DNA of 12,601 bases from JBASEY01 sp049652745 (GTDB lineage: Bacteria > CSSED10-310): assembly GCA_049652745.1 (NCBI GenBank), contig JBASEY010000057.1, positions 1 to 12,601 of the forward strand. Direction: 5' to 3'. Each line of letters opens with the position of its first letter. Position 1 is the stretch's first letter. Below, piece after piece: positions 1 to 6,399 of the stretch. A program made the translations under genes and the position numbers. Below the pieces are notes generated by a model, which did not search any database, had not been told where the DNA came from, and was given only the letters and a program-made list of their open reading frames with translations.

Positions 1-356
1 TGCCGGATATGGCGCATCCTGGTGAAGAGTTTTCCATTATCGGCTATTTGGACAATCCGGGTGAATCGATGACGGATGTTGCGACATTCTTCATCCTGGA
101 AGTTTACGGCAAGTTCTGGTTCTGGCCATCCTGGGCCTATTTTGATTATCCGGAATACGCTGAGATCGATTGGGAAAACATCGATGTTCCAACCGGCATG
201 ACCGAGATCGTTGTCATTCCGACATTTGAATGGCCGGACACCGGTCAAGATATCGTAACAGGACTGGGCTTCTACGGGGCGATGCTGAATCCGGAAATGA
301 ACGATATCATGGGTGGTTTTGCCTTTAAAGAATGGGGGTACGGGCCGTCCCGCTAG
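1..356 (+). CDS. C-terminal part of a probable secreted protein (5' end outside window)
   Basis: The frame is open from base 3 to the TAG at 354-356, giving about 117 residues with no start needed inside the window; the ATG at 9 is probably internal. The visible part is rich in aromatic and acidic residues, with segments such as GYLDNPG, FFILEVYG, FWFWPSW, FEWPDTG and GFYGAMLNPEM. I recognise this pattern as a beta-rich C-terminal domain that recurs at the ends of large secreted or surface proteins in uncultured candidate-phylum genomes, where variants of 'NPG...FILDVYG...FYGAM' close the protein. Its function is unknown to me. No cysteines and no membrane segment are visible. The stop is followed at once by two GC-rich inverted repeats and repeat words. 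The N-terminal part, and so the real role, lies outside the window. Confidence 0.75.
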   Translation, partial: PDMAHPGEEFSIIGYLDNPGESMTDVATFFILEVYGKFWFWPSWAYFDYPEYAEIDWENIDVPTGMTEIVVIPTFEWPDTGQDIVTGLGFYGAMLNPEMNDIMGGFAFKEWGYGPSR

Positions 357-357
357 C

Positions 358-372
358 GCGCTCTGCGAGCGC
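358..372. repeat. Short GC inverted repeat after the first gene
   Basis: GCGCTC and GAGCGC flank a 3-base loop and begin two bases after the stop codon. No T-tract follows, so it is not a standard intrinsic terminator. A related string, GAGCGCTTC followed by a TGAGT word, recurs near 665-685. Confidence 0.6.
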
Positions 373-374
373 TT

Positions 375-481
375 CAGTGCTGAGTCCTGAGTGCTGAGAG
401 GGCGTGCCGCTGCTGCGGCACGCTGGTTCCTGGTTATGGTTGAGTGTTCTACGAACGCAGTGCTGAGTCCTGAGTGCTGAG
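375..481. repeat. 24-bp direct repeat pair built of TGCTGAG/CCTGAG words
   Basis: Two identical 24-base copies lie at 375-398 and 458-481. Each is internally repetitive: CAGTGCTGAG, then TCCTGAG, then TGCTGAG. The 59 bases between them hold a GC hairpin (402-423) and a GGTTCCTGG word. There are only two copies and no regular spacer, so this is not a CRISPR array. Function unknown. Confidence 0.85.
402..441 (+). terminator. Perfect 9-bp GC hairpin followed by a GGTTCCTGGTT word; possible terminator
   Basis: GCGTGCCGC (402-410) and GCGGCACGC (415-423) form a perfect 9-bp stem with a TGCT loop. The following bases, 424-441, are T/G-rich with the word GGTTCCTGGTT rather than a clean T run. It lies 46 bases after the stop of the first gene and may end its transcript. 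The same composite, GC hairpin then GGTTCCTGGTT, occurs on the minus strand after the repeat-protein gene at 1581-1618. Confidence 0.5.
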
Positions 482-548
482 TTGGGGGATTTTCAGTTGA
501 TTGTGGTCTGTAGGTTTTCTGACCAAAACTAGAAAACTTATGATACTG

Positions 549-660
549 GGTTCCAATACTTGGATATTGGACATTGAAAACTCCCACCCCTCACCCTTTA
601 CTTCTTACCTCTTACCTCTTTCTTTTCAACGCGCGGACATTGGATATTATTGATCTCACC
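549..660. repeat. Interspersed word repeats (TTGGATATTGG / GGACATTGG / ATTGATCTC) and a G-free tract
   Basis: At 555-578 the words AATACTTGG, ATATTGG and ACATTGAA follow each other. At 635-660 GGACATTGGATATT is followed by ATTGATCTCACC. Between them, 577-630 holds no G on this strand and contains two CTTACCT units (605-611, 612-617 in part), with CACCCCTCACCC just before. The same words recur inverted at 1475-1516. I see no gene in 357-744. Confidence 0.75.
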
Positions 661-732
661 TTGTGAGCGCTTCTGTCTTGAGTGATGGGCATGGCGCTGC
701 ACTGATTCGAAATGTTATTCCTTGCATATTTA

Positions 733-773
733 TGTAAAACAAGCTTGACATTAAGTGTAAAGCTTGCTATACA
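733..773 (+). promoter_or_regulatory. Sigma70 promoter of the Xre/membrane cassette with an overlapping direct repeat
   Basis: The -35 box TTGACA (745-750) and -10 box TATACA (768-773) are separated by exactly 17 bases. A direct repeat, TGTAAAACAAGCTT (733-746) and TGTAAAGCTT (756-765), overlaps the -35 box and the spacer. It is a natural candidate for the operator bound by the Xre protein encoded 34 bases downstream; the autoregulation is inference. Confidence 0.8.
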
Positions 774-806
774 TTTGTTAGATGGCCTTCAGTGTTGAGG
801 ACGATG

Positions 807-1010
807 ATGAAAAATTATATACGGGAATTTAGAGAGCAGGAAAAATTGAGTCAACAGGCATTGGCTATGGCGGTCGGCACGACACGCCAGACGATTAATT
901 CAATTGAAAATGGACGCTATACAGCCTCTTTGGCATTGGCATATAAAATTGCTCGGTATTTTGGTTTGAGTATCGAAGAGGTGTTCGATTTTTCAGATCT
1001 CGAAGATTAA
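807..1010 (+). CDS. Small Xre-family helix-turn-helix transcriptional regulator
   Basis: A 67-residue protein that is almost entirely an Xre/Cro DNA-binding domain. After MKNYIREFREQ come the five-helix fold residues LSQQALAMAVGTTRQTINSIE (about 14-34), the NGRY turn and LALAYKIARYFGLSIEEVF (42-60). It resembles the compact YozG-like repressors usually paired with a small membrane protein. I prefer the ATG at 807 because TTGAGGA (795-801) is then correctly spaced; ATG 804 is possible, and GTG 792 is less likely because the ribosome site would lie inside the gene. The next gene starts 12 bases after its stop with a good AAGGAG, so the two are one operon. It has no ligand-binding domain. Its likely role is to repress its own promoter, which carries an overlapping direct repeat. 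Confidence 0.9.
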   Translation: MKNYIREFREQEKLSQQALAMAVGTTRQTINSIENGRYTASLALAYKIARYFGLSIEEVFDFSDLED

Positions 1011-1022
1011 AGGAGTCATGCT

Positions 1023-1472
1023 ATGGATAATTATAGGAATAAAGTCAAAAAACGGGTCGTTTGGTTGTCCATATTTATTGTTTTCGTTGTTTTTATAGGC
1101 ATTTACGATGTGTTTTTTCTGTCACAAACTGAAGTGGTTAAAACTCCTGGGAATATGATGCAAAGATTTCAAATCGGGTTGATTATAGGTCTCGGTGGTG
1201 TCGCCGGGTTTCATAGAAGCAGATTTGCCCGCGCTTTAAAGGATGAACATGAACTGAAACTGCTCTGTAATCGCGAGAACGATGAGCGTATGAAAGTGAT
1301 CCGTGCCAAAGCAGGCATGCCTGTTTTAATGATCTGCTCAGTAGCAATCCTTATTGCGGCAATCACTGCAGGTTATTTCGATATCACTATTTTTTATACG
1401 CTCTTGATCACGAGTGCCGCACAATTGATGCTGGGACTGATACTCAAAGTCTATTATATGAAAACGATTTAG
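1023..1472 (+). CDS. Four-helix membrane protein co-transcribed with the Xre regulator
   Basis: A 149-residue integral membrane protein. Four hydrophobic segments can be seen at about 12-32, 48-62, 98-118 and 121-143. Between helices 2 and 3 lies a charged loop (about 65-97) with RFARALKDEHELKLL and ENDERMKVIRAKAG. The ALKDE...NDER(T/M)K(L/V)IR.KAG signature is shared with small Firmicutes and archaeal membrane proteins next to Xre regulators, related to or resembling the DUF2178 type; the family name is from memory. The start at 1023 is set by AAGGAG at 1010-1015 with 7 bases of spacing. No enzymatic motif is visible. It is A/T-richer than most neighbours and sits between inverted repeat words, which would fit acquisition as a cassette. 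Function unknown. Confidence 0.85.
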   Translation: MDNYRNKVKKRVVWLSIFIVFVVFIGIYDVFFLSQTEVVKTPGNMMQRFQIGLIIGLGGVAGFHRSRFARALKDEHELKLLCNRENDERMKVIRAKAGMPVLMICSVAILIAAITAGYFDITIFYTLLITSAAQLMLGLILKVYYMKTI

Positions 1473-1474
1473 GG

Positions 1475-1618
1475 CGAGATCAATAGATCCATTTCAATAT
1501 CCAATGTCCAAGTATTAGAATTCGCGATCAATAGTCTTCCAGTTTGATCTAGCAATCTCTCTAATTGAAATAAATCGAAAAACCGAACCAGAAACCAGGA
1601 ACCGGCGAGCCGCGCCGG
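1475..1618. repeat. Inverted, mirrored copies of the upstream repeat words
   Basis: Read on the minus strand from 1618 downwards, this region holds a GC hairpin, then GGTTCCTGGTTTCTGG (1603-1588), then AATACTTGGACATTGG and ATATTGA (1516-1494), then TATTGATCTCG (1485-1475). These are the same words, in the same outer-to-inner order, as at 402-660 on the plus strand, so the cassette at 745-1472 lies inside a nested set of imperfect inverted repeats. An extra GATCAATAG word lies at 1526-1534. Confidence 0.75.
1581..1618 (-). terminator. GC hairpin with T-rich tail after the repeat-protein gene
   Basis: CCGGCG (1602-1607) and CGCCGG (1613-1618) form a 6-bp GC stem with a 5-base loop, 7 bases beyond the minus-strand stop. 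On the minus strand it is followed by TTCCTGGTTTCTGG and then a run of T around 1576-1582. It is a plausible terminator for the repeat-protein gene. It has the same build as the hairpin at 402-441. Confidence 0.5.
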
Positions 1619-1625
1619 CGGGACG

Positions 1626-3122
1626 CTACTTCTTCATCAGGTTGCCGTTATCGATGTAAACAACCTCGTTGTTGACGATCGAACCCGTGTATGCTTTCCC
1701 GTCAATCATCACCTTGTTATAGGATTCACCGTTGATGTCCGCCTGAAACGTCAACACTTTTCCATCCAGTGAATAGTCCAGAAAACCACAAGTGTCATAA
1801 GGACCGATTCTGTTTTTACCATCAACGATATACCATTTGTCGTCTATGAATGCGGAATAAGCCAGCTTTTTTCCATCGTGCGAAAACGTCAACTCGCCAC
1901 AGTATCTATACGGTCCTGCCTTGTCCTTACCGCTAAAAACATACCAACTCTCACCAAGCTCCGCCACGTAAACCAGGGTTTCTCCATCGGGCGAAACCAT
2001 GATTTCAGCGCAGGTATCATAGGGGCCGGTCTTTTCTTTACCGTTTATGACATAACTCAAGCCATCGATGGTTGCGATGTAGGCCAAAAATTTACCGTCC
2101 GGCGGCATGACCAGCGAATAGGCGGTATCATACGGCCCGGCTTTGTCTTTGCCGTTGAAAACATACCATTCTCCTCCGGTCGAAGCAGCGTAGGCGAGGG
2201 TTTTACCATCCTTGGAAAACAACAATTCACCATATTCATCATATGGCCCGGCTTTTTCATTTCCGGCAACGACATACCATTTTCCGTCGATTTCAGCCAT
2301 GTAAACCAAGGTTTTTCCATCAGGAGATGGGTATAAATACGCGGTGTTGTTATACGGCCCTAATTTTTCTTTACCTGAGACGACATACCAAAAACCATCG
2401 GTGTTCGCCATAAAGATCGGTGTGGACGAATTCGGGAAAAAGGTCAGCCAATAACAATCAGTGAAAGGACCGTATTTTTCATTGCCGGCATAAACATACC
2501 ACTTTTCATTGACCATTCCTTTATATGCCAGGGTTTTACCATCCGGCGAAAAGGTCAACTCCCCACACATATCAAAAGGCCCCGCCTTTTCGGTACCCAC
2601 AAAAACATACCATTTTCCGTTGATCTCCATGGTATAAGTCAGAGTCTTTCCATCAGGCGTAAACATCAGCTCCCCGCTGTTGTCATAAGGACCGAACTTG
2701 TCCTTTCCATAGACGACATACCACTTGCCGTCGATTTCCACCATATAGGTCAAGGTGTTGTCATGAGGCGAAAACATGGGTTCGGAACAAAGGGTAAAAG
2801 GCCCGATTTTGTCTTTTCCGGTGACAATATAACGCTTTCCGTCAATTGTGGCATTGTAGGCGAAGGCTTTGCCGTCTGATGAAAACGTCAAAAGAGAACA
2901 CTCTTCATACGGACCTGAAATCTCGCCGCCAAATGAGACGTAATATTTGGTTGTATACAAAAACTGACCCAGCGCCTCTTCGGCATAAGAGAATACCGGT
3001 GTTTTACCGTCGATGACACCAATCGAAATAGGGGTTTTGTCCCCGATCGGCCCCAGCATCTGCTGAGCAAACACACCAAAAGGTATACATGCGATCACGA
3101 CAGCAAATAATATTTTTTTCAT
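1626..3122 (-). CDS. Exported protein of eleven 37-residue PD40/WD40-like repeats
   Basis: A 498-residue protein with a clear signal peptide (residues 1-19, KK then a hydrophobic core, cleavage after VFA). From residue 70 to about 478 it consists of eleven tandem units of 37 residues, each running from GPYD through LxFSPDGKTLAY and IDGKWYVV to GKxKx. The FSPDGKTLAY core is typical of PD40 beta-propeller blades, so it should fold as one or two propellers outside the cytoplasm. No catalytic motif can be seen. Unit 5 is the most diverged (FFPNSSTPIF); in unit 2 SPDG is replaced by SPHDN. The C-terminus (about 479-498) is a short tail, GSIVNNEVVYIDNGNLMKK. GGAGA (minus strand, 3134-3130) supports the start. 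The gene stands alone and converges on the Xre/membrane operon. Role unknown; a protein- or glycan-binding scaffold is a guess. Confidence 0.85.
   Translation of the reverse strand: MKKILFAVVIACIPFGVFAQQMLGPIGDKTPISIGVIDGKTPVFSYAEEALGQFLYTTKYYVSFGGEISGPYEECSLLTFSSDGKAFAYNATIDGKRYIVTGKDKIGPFTLCSEPMFSPHDNTLTYMVEIDGKWYVVYGKDKFGPYDNSGELMFTPDGKTLTYTMEINGKWYVFVGTEKAGPFDMCGELTFSPDGKTLAYKGMVNEKWYVYAGNEKYGPFTDCYWLTFFPNSSTPIFMANTDGFWYVVSGKEKLGPYNNTAYLYPSPDGKTLVYMAEIDGKWYVVAGNEKAGPYDEYGELLFSKDGKTLAYAASTGGEWYVFNGKDKAGPYDTAYSLVMPPDGKFLAYIATIDGLSYVINGKEKTGPYDTCAEIMVSPDGETLVYVAELGESWYVFSGKDKAGPYRYCGELTFSHDGKKLAYSAFIDDKWYIVDGKNRIGPYDTCGFLDYSLDGKVLTFQADINGESYNKVMIDGKAYTGSIVNNEVVYIDNGNLMKK
1689..2915 (-). repeat. 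Eleven tandem ~111-bp repeat units inside the repeat-protein gene
   Basis: The protein repeat is exactly 37 residues, so the DNA period is 111 bp over about 1.2 kb with no indels visible between units. The units differ at many bases, so they are old or diversified rather than freshly copied. Confidence 0.8.
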
Positions 3123-3777
3123 CGAAGTCTCTCCATTGGATTAAAAAAAGTCACTACCAGGCAAAAAGCCCGATCGCGGCTAAATCTGTCAAAAACAAAA
3201 TAAAAATTCAACTATTTCTGTTCGAACATCCACCGACAAATTGGAATCGATCGAACGACTTGTTTTAATAGGTGGCTTCAGACAAGGAAAAGGTTTTTCG
3301 ATTAAGATGTTTAGCTTGCCGCAAAACGCCTGCTTAATTCCGTTTTGACCAGTCGATTATTGTGTGATAGCTAAAGGAAAAAAGATGGAAGGATAAGCAT
3401 TAAAAAATGATATTGAGACCGGTTAAAGTGAAGATTATTGTATGGTCTGAAAAAGTCGGTCTGCTTCAGAATCTCGTTTAAAGGCATTGAAGTATCGTCC
3501 GACCTTTCCGAAGCGATTCGCCAACAAGATTTCAACTGCTCCTAAGTTCCCCGAAGCCACTTGGATCAATCCGCCGGAAAATCCCGATGGTCAAGAAAGA
3601 AATCTATTCTAAATCAACGAAACCGGTGTTTCAAAGCTATTGACATACTCAGGAAGGAGTATTATAATTCGGATATGAATAGAAAATTGGAAAAAAATAT
3701 TTATAAATACGTGTGGAAAACGTTTTTAACTTTGAAATATCGTCGGTTAAGCATACCAACAGAAAGGTGGAGTCACC
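3123..3777. other. Largely non-coding gap between two divergent exported-protein genes
   Basis: I see no convincing full gene in these 655 bases. A minus-strand coding-like fragment at 3435-3590 and the promoter at 3640-3668 are described separately. A 98-codon frame from 3561 overlaps the promoter and the protease start and reads as unstructured basic sequence, so I do not call it. Confidence 0.6.
3640..3668 (+). promoter_or_regulatory. Perfect-consensus sigma70 promoter of the protease gene
   Basis: TTGACA (3640-3645), a 17-base spacer and TATAAT (3663-3668) match the consensus at every position. Transcription should begin near 3675, leaving an untranslated leader of about 100 bases before the ATG at 3778. 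Confidence 0.85.
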
Positions 3778-5691
3778 ATGAAAAAACTATTCAAATACAC
3801 GTTTATAATGGTTTCCATATTAATCGGCATAAACTATGCTCTGGGAACTGTTTATGAATTGCCTGGAAACAGTGGAGAACTCTTCCCCAGAAAAGGCTGC
3901 TATTATGTTGATCCAGAGGTTCTTGAAAATGCAATCCCTGTACCTATCCCGGACTATGATTTTTCCCCAAATCAGATTTCAGAGGATTTAGATCAACTCA
4001 TGATCCACGTTTTGGATCCGGTTGAATGTTTGCCTTATACTTTTCCAGAGATGAATGAAATAGAAATGACAACCGATGATGAATCCTGCTCAGACCGAGG
4101 TTTCTCTCAAATTGAAAATACCACTGATTTTCCATACCGAACAATTGGAAAACTTTACATGAGATGGGGTACCGACTGGTGCGTGGGCTCAGCGGCATTT
4201 ATGATGTCAGACTATATACTTTTCACTGCAGGTCATTGCCTCTATACTAAAATACATGGTAGTTGGTCATATGCAGACCAGGTAGTGTTTGTACCTGGAA
4301 AGAGTGGCTCTTATGAACCTTATGGCCAATATGTAGCGGCTAAATTTGCTGTGCCAAAGGGATGGGGAGTTCCTCATGACCCTGATTATGACTATGGAGT
4401 GGTCGAACTTAGTAACAGTGCAGGATTAGGTTGGATGAAATATCGATATTCTGATGATCCCAATTGGTACATTGATAAGTATGTAAATATAGCCGGATAT
4501 CCCGAAGAATGGGCTGGTCACGGCAAAGAGATGTGGCAAAATTGTGATAAAATCTGGCAAGCATCTGATCGCAGAGTGTGGTACAATGGGACGGCATATG
4601 GAGGAATGAGCGGAGGTCCGATTTGGTTTTATGATGGTGATCGTTTTTTATTGGGTTGCCACACATATCCTGATCCGAGCGGCACCAGAATCAATAAAGA
4701 TATAGTGGTCGCTGTTTCACAGTTCATGAGCACAACACCACCACCAACGGGAACACCAACATGGACACCACTACCAACGAAAACACCGACGCCAACACGA
4801 ACGCCAACACGAACGCCAACGCCAACACGAACGCCGACATCGGGACCGCCGACGCCGACACCACCTCCACCCCCCTCAAAGCTACACAACATATCAACCA
4901 AGGCCTCTGCCTTATCCGGAGCGGAATTATATAAACAAATCGCCGGCGGTTTTATCATTGAAGGTGGTCCGATGAAAGTTGTAATCCGAGGAAGAGGGCA
5001 ATCTGTAGGGGGAGCCGGCGATAAAATGTCCAATCCGGTTTTGCAATTATATCAAGGGGGAAGTCCGGTCAGCGGCGGATATAATGACGATTGGGGAACG
5101 CTGAGTTCTTCAGATAGACAATTTCTTGCAGAAAAAGGTTTGGATGTCGGTTTACACAATAATGATGCCGTTCTTGTTTTGACTCTTAATGCAGGTGCGT
5201 ATGTTGCTCATGTATATGATCCCAGAGCTACTCAAACGAAAATGGCAATTGTTGAAGTGTTTGAATTCGATACGACAGGCAATCGGAAACTGAAAAACAT
5301 ATCCACTAAAGCATATACCAGCGGACCTGCTCTTTATCAGCAAATAGCAGGAGGGTTTATAATAGAAGGAGGCGGGACCAATACCGTTGTTCTGAGAGGA
5401 AGAGGCCAATCCGTTGGCGGCGCAGGCAGCAAAATTCAGAATCCAGTCATCCAGCTTTACAAAAATGGCAGCCCCTACCCAGGTGGCTACAATGACGACT
5501 GGGGAATGCTGAGTTCTTCAGACAGACAATATTTGGCTAGTGTCGGCCTGGATATTGGTTTGGATTCCACTGATGCCGTTCTTGTCCTGAATTTATCGGC
5601 AGGAGCCTGGGTTGCTCATGTTTATGACAAAGATAGTCGGACCGGTATGGGTATTGTCGAAATTTTTGATACTCCCGAAGCAGCGGAATGA
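3778..5691 (+). CDS. Secreted trypsin/V8-like serine protease with Thr-Pro linker and two C-terminal domains
   Basis: A 637-residue exported S1-family endopeptidase. A signal peptide covers about 1-23 (MKKLFKY, hydrophobic core, ALG). Residues 24-120 look like a propeptide. The protease domain follows (about 121-315) with the catalytic triad visible as His153 (FTAGHC), Asp205 (DYDYGVVEL) and Ser278 (GGMSGGP), as in V8/glutamyl-endopeptidase-like enzymes. Residues 319-366 form a Thr-Pro-rich linker with TPTRTPT units. Two tandem copies of one beta-rich domain end the protein (about 369-497 and 505-632); both share NISTKA, GGFIIEGG, RGRGQSVGGAG, GYNDDWG and LSSSDRQ. I recognise this as the 'NISTRG...GGFII.G...RG.G' domain found at the ends of secreted proteins in Verrucomicrobia, Planctomycetes and similar bacteria. 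AAGGTGG (3764-3770) supports the start. The protein acts outside the cell; substrate unknown. Confidence 0.9.
   Translation: MKKLFKYTFIMVSILIGINYALGTVYELPGNSGELFPRKGCYYVDPEVLENAIPVPIPDYDFSPNQISEDLDQLMIHVLDPVECLPYTFPEMNEIEMTTDDESCSDRGFSQIENTTDFPYRTIGKLYMRWGTDWCVGSAAFMMSDYILFTAGHCLYTKIHGSWSYADQVVFVPGKSGSYEPYGQYVAAKFAVPKGWGVPHDPDYDYGVVELSNSAGLGWMKYRYSDDPNWYIDKYVNIAGYPEEWAGHGKEMWQNCDKIWQASDRRVWYNGTAYGGMSGGPIWFYDGDRFLLGCHTYPDPSGTRINKDIVVAVSQFMSTTPPPTGTPTWTPLPTKTPTPTRTPTRTPTPTRTPTSGPPTPTPPPPPSKLHNISTKASALSGAELYKQIAGGFIIEGGPMKVVIRGRGQSVGGAGDKMSNPVLQLYQGGSPVSGGYNDDWGTLSSSDRQFLAEKGLDVGLHNNDAVLVLTLNAGAYVAHVYDPRATQTKMAIVEVFEFDTTGNRKLKNISTKAYTSGPALYQQIAGGFIIEGGGTNTVVLRGRGQSVGGAGSKIQNPVIQLYKNGSPYPGGYNDDWGMLSSSDRQYLASVGLDIGLDSTDAVLVLNLSAGAWVAHVYDKDSRTGMGIVEIFDTPEAAE
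4733..4875 (+). repeat. Low-complexity ACNCCNAC repeat encoding the Thr-Pro linker
   Basis: Degenerate 6- to 12-base units (CCAACACGAACG and variants) encode the TPTRTPT linker between the protease and C-terminal domains. Such tracts tend to vary in length by slippage. The reverse strand also stays open here as a Val/Gly-rich frame, which is an artefact of the composition. Confidence 0.8.
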
Positions 5692-5913
5692 TCATTTGAC
5701 AAACCTCAATCATGATGCTTGCGTAAAAAGTAATTTTCCAGGAAATCGGTGGTGTGTTTTCAAGGATTCGTGCTGTATCTAAAGATGATATTTGAGGCGC
5801 GCTATTGTTCATATCCGAGAGTTCGCATTTGTTTTCGGTGATATTGGATCTGCCTAGCGGAACGACATTCACGATATTACGCTCTATAACAGATTCGTAC
5901 GATTGGATATGTA

Positions 5914-6137
5914 TCAGAGACGATCTTTCAACACCAATCGGTCCTCAGGTTTCACGTCGACGGCATTGAATCGGAAGACGATATCGTTTCGCCCGGCAAC
6001 AGCTTCAAATTTTCCAATGGTTCGAGAAATAAAATCTGTGTTCCACCAAGTGTTTTAATTGACACTGCAGTATCGATGATATTTTGAATCAATTGGTCTT
6101 TGGTCATTCCAGCCTTTTCAGTAAAGGAAGGTAGCAA
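5914..6137 (-). pseudogene. Frameshifted relic of a GxxExxY-type (PDDEXK_3-like) protein
   Basis: The first frame begins at ATG 6107 (or 6137) and reads MTKDQLIQNIIDTAVSIKTL, then GGTQILFLE. This matches the N-terminal pattern of GxxExxY proteins, where a line like IIDTA.(K/E)VH..LG.GLLESVYE is usual; the His before the TLG is missing and the GLLESVYE box is damaged. A shift of frame near 5995 opens a second stretch, FEAVAGRNDIVFRFNAVDVK then PEDRLVLKDRL, to a TGA at 5914-5916; its FRxxxxVxxEDRLVL would fit the family's 'FRADLLVEDRLVLE.K' strand with damage. The whole is about 70 codons, against roughly 125 for an intact protein. The family is often found as a short accessory gene of unknown role. 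An AAGG-GGA site precedes ATG 6107. Confidence 0.4.
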
Positions 6138-6214
6138 AGCATTTTACAGATGATTTTTTCGCACAGGACCTATTGGATATGATCCATGGTTAGTTTCTAA
6201 ATGCCATACCCGGT

Positions 6215-6297
6215 AGCTACACTTTTTGTGCCCATAACTGGATCATTTTTATATACCTGTCGACACTTGTTTTTAAAGGGTCTCCACCTCTAGTTTC
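6215..6297. mobile_element. Possible relic of an IS21-family end
   Basis: The string ACTTTTTGTGCCC followed by CTGGATCATTTTTATA (6221-6253), then GACACTTG and GGGTCTCCACCTC, resembles the non-coding ends of IS21-family elements, where 'TGGATCA(C/T)TTTTTGTGCCC' repeats precede istA. No istA or istB coding sequence remains nearby. The call rests on remembered motif similarity only. Confidence 0.3.
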
Positions 6298-6399
6298 ACA
6301 CTGTGCGCGCCAGACTGACAGCGTGTGAACAAGGTGTTTCAAGATGGACTGGATTTGATGGAAAATTCAACCATTCTCGTGATAATCAATTTTTCTATA

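Larger units (their letters stand above)
5692..6399. other. Decayed gap between the protease and the perR operon
   Basis: No intact gene is visible in about 700 bases. The gap holds a broken GxxExxY-type gene (5914-6137, minus) and a possible IS21-family end relic (6215-6297). On the minus strand 5692-5936 is also open, with coding-like composition (for example LSDMNNSAPQISSLDTARILE), but it runs on antisense into the protease gene and I do not recognise it. No clear terminator follows the protease stop. Confidence 0.5.

Noticed and set aside
375..481. CRISPR-like pair of identical 24-bp repeats
   Set aside because: Only two copies, each internally repetitive, with a hairpin and word repeats between them rather than a unique spacer; no cas genes in the window.
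1878..2336. Plus-strand 152-codon frame opposite the repeat-protein gene
   Set aside because: It is antisense to the tandem repeats, shows the same 37-residue period by mirror, and has no ribosome site; the minus-strand gene has a signal peptide and consistent repeats.
3561..3857. Plus-strand 98-codon frame before the protease
   Set aside because: It runs across the consensus promoter and into the protease signal peptide in another frame, and its protein is basic and featureless.
4629..5033. Minus-strand 134-codon Val/Gly-rich frame
   Set aside because: It is the complement of the Thr-Pro linker repeat; low complexity keeps the frame open.
5537..5872. Minus-strand 111-codon frame over the protease 3' end
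   Set aside because: About half lies antisense to the duplicated C-terminal domain, there is no recognisable family, and no good ribosome site; kept only as a remark on the gap.
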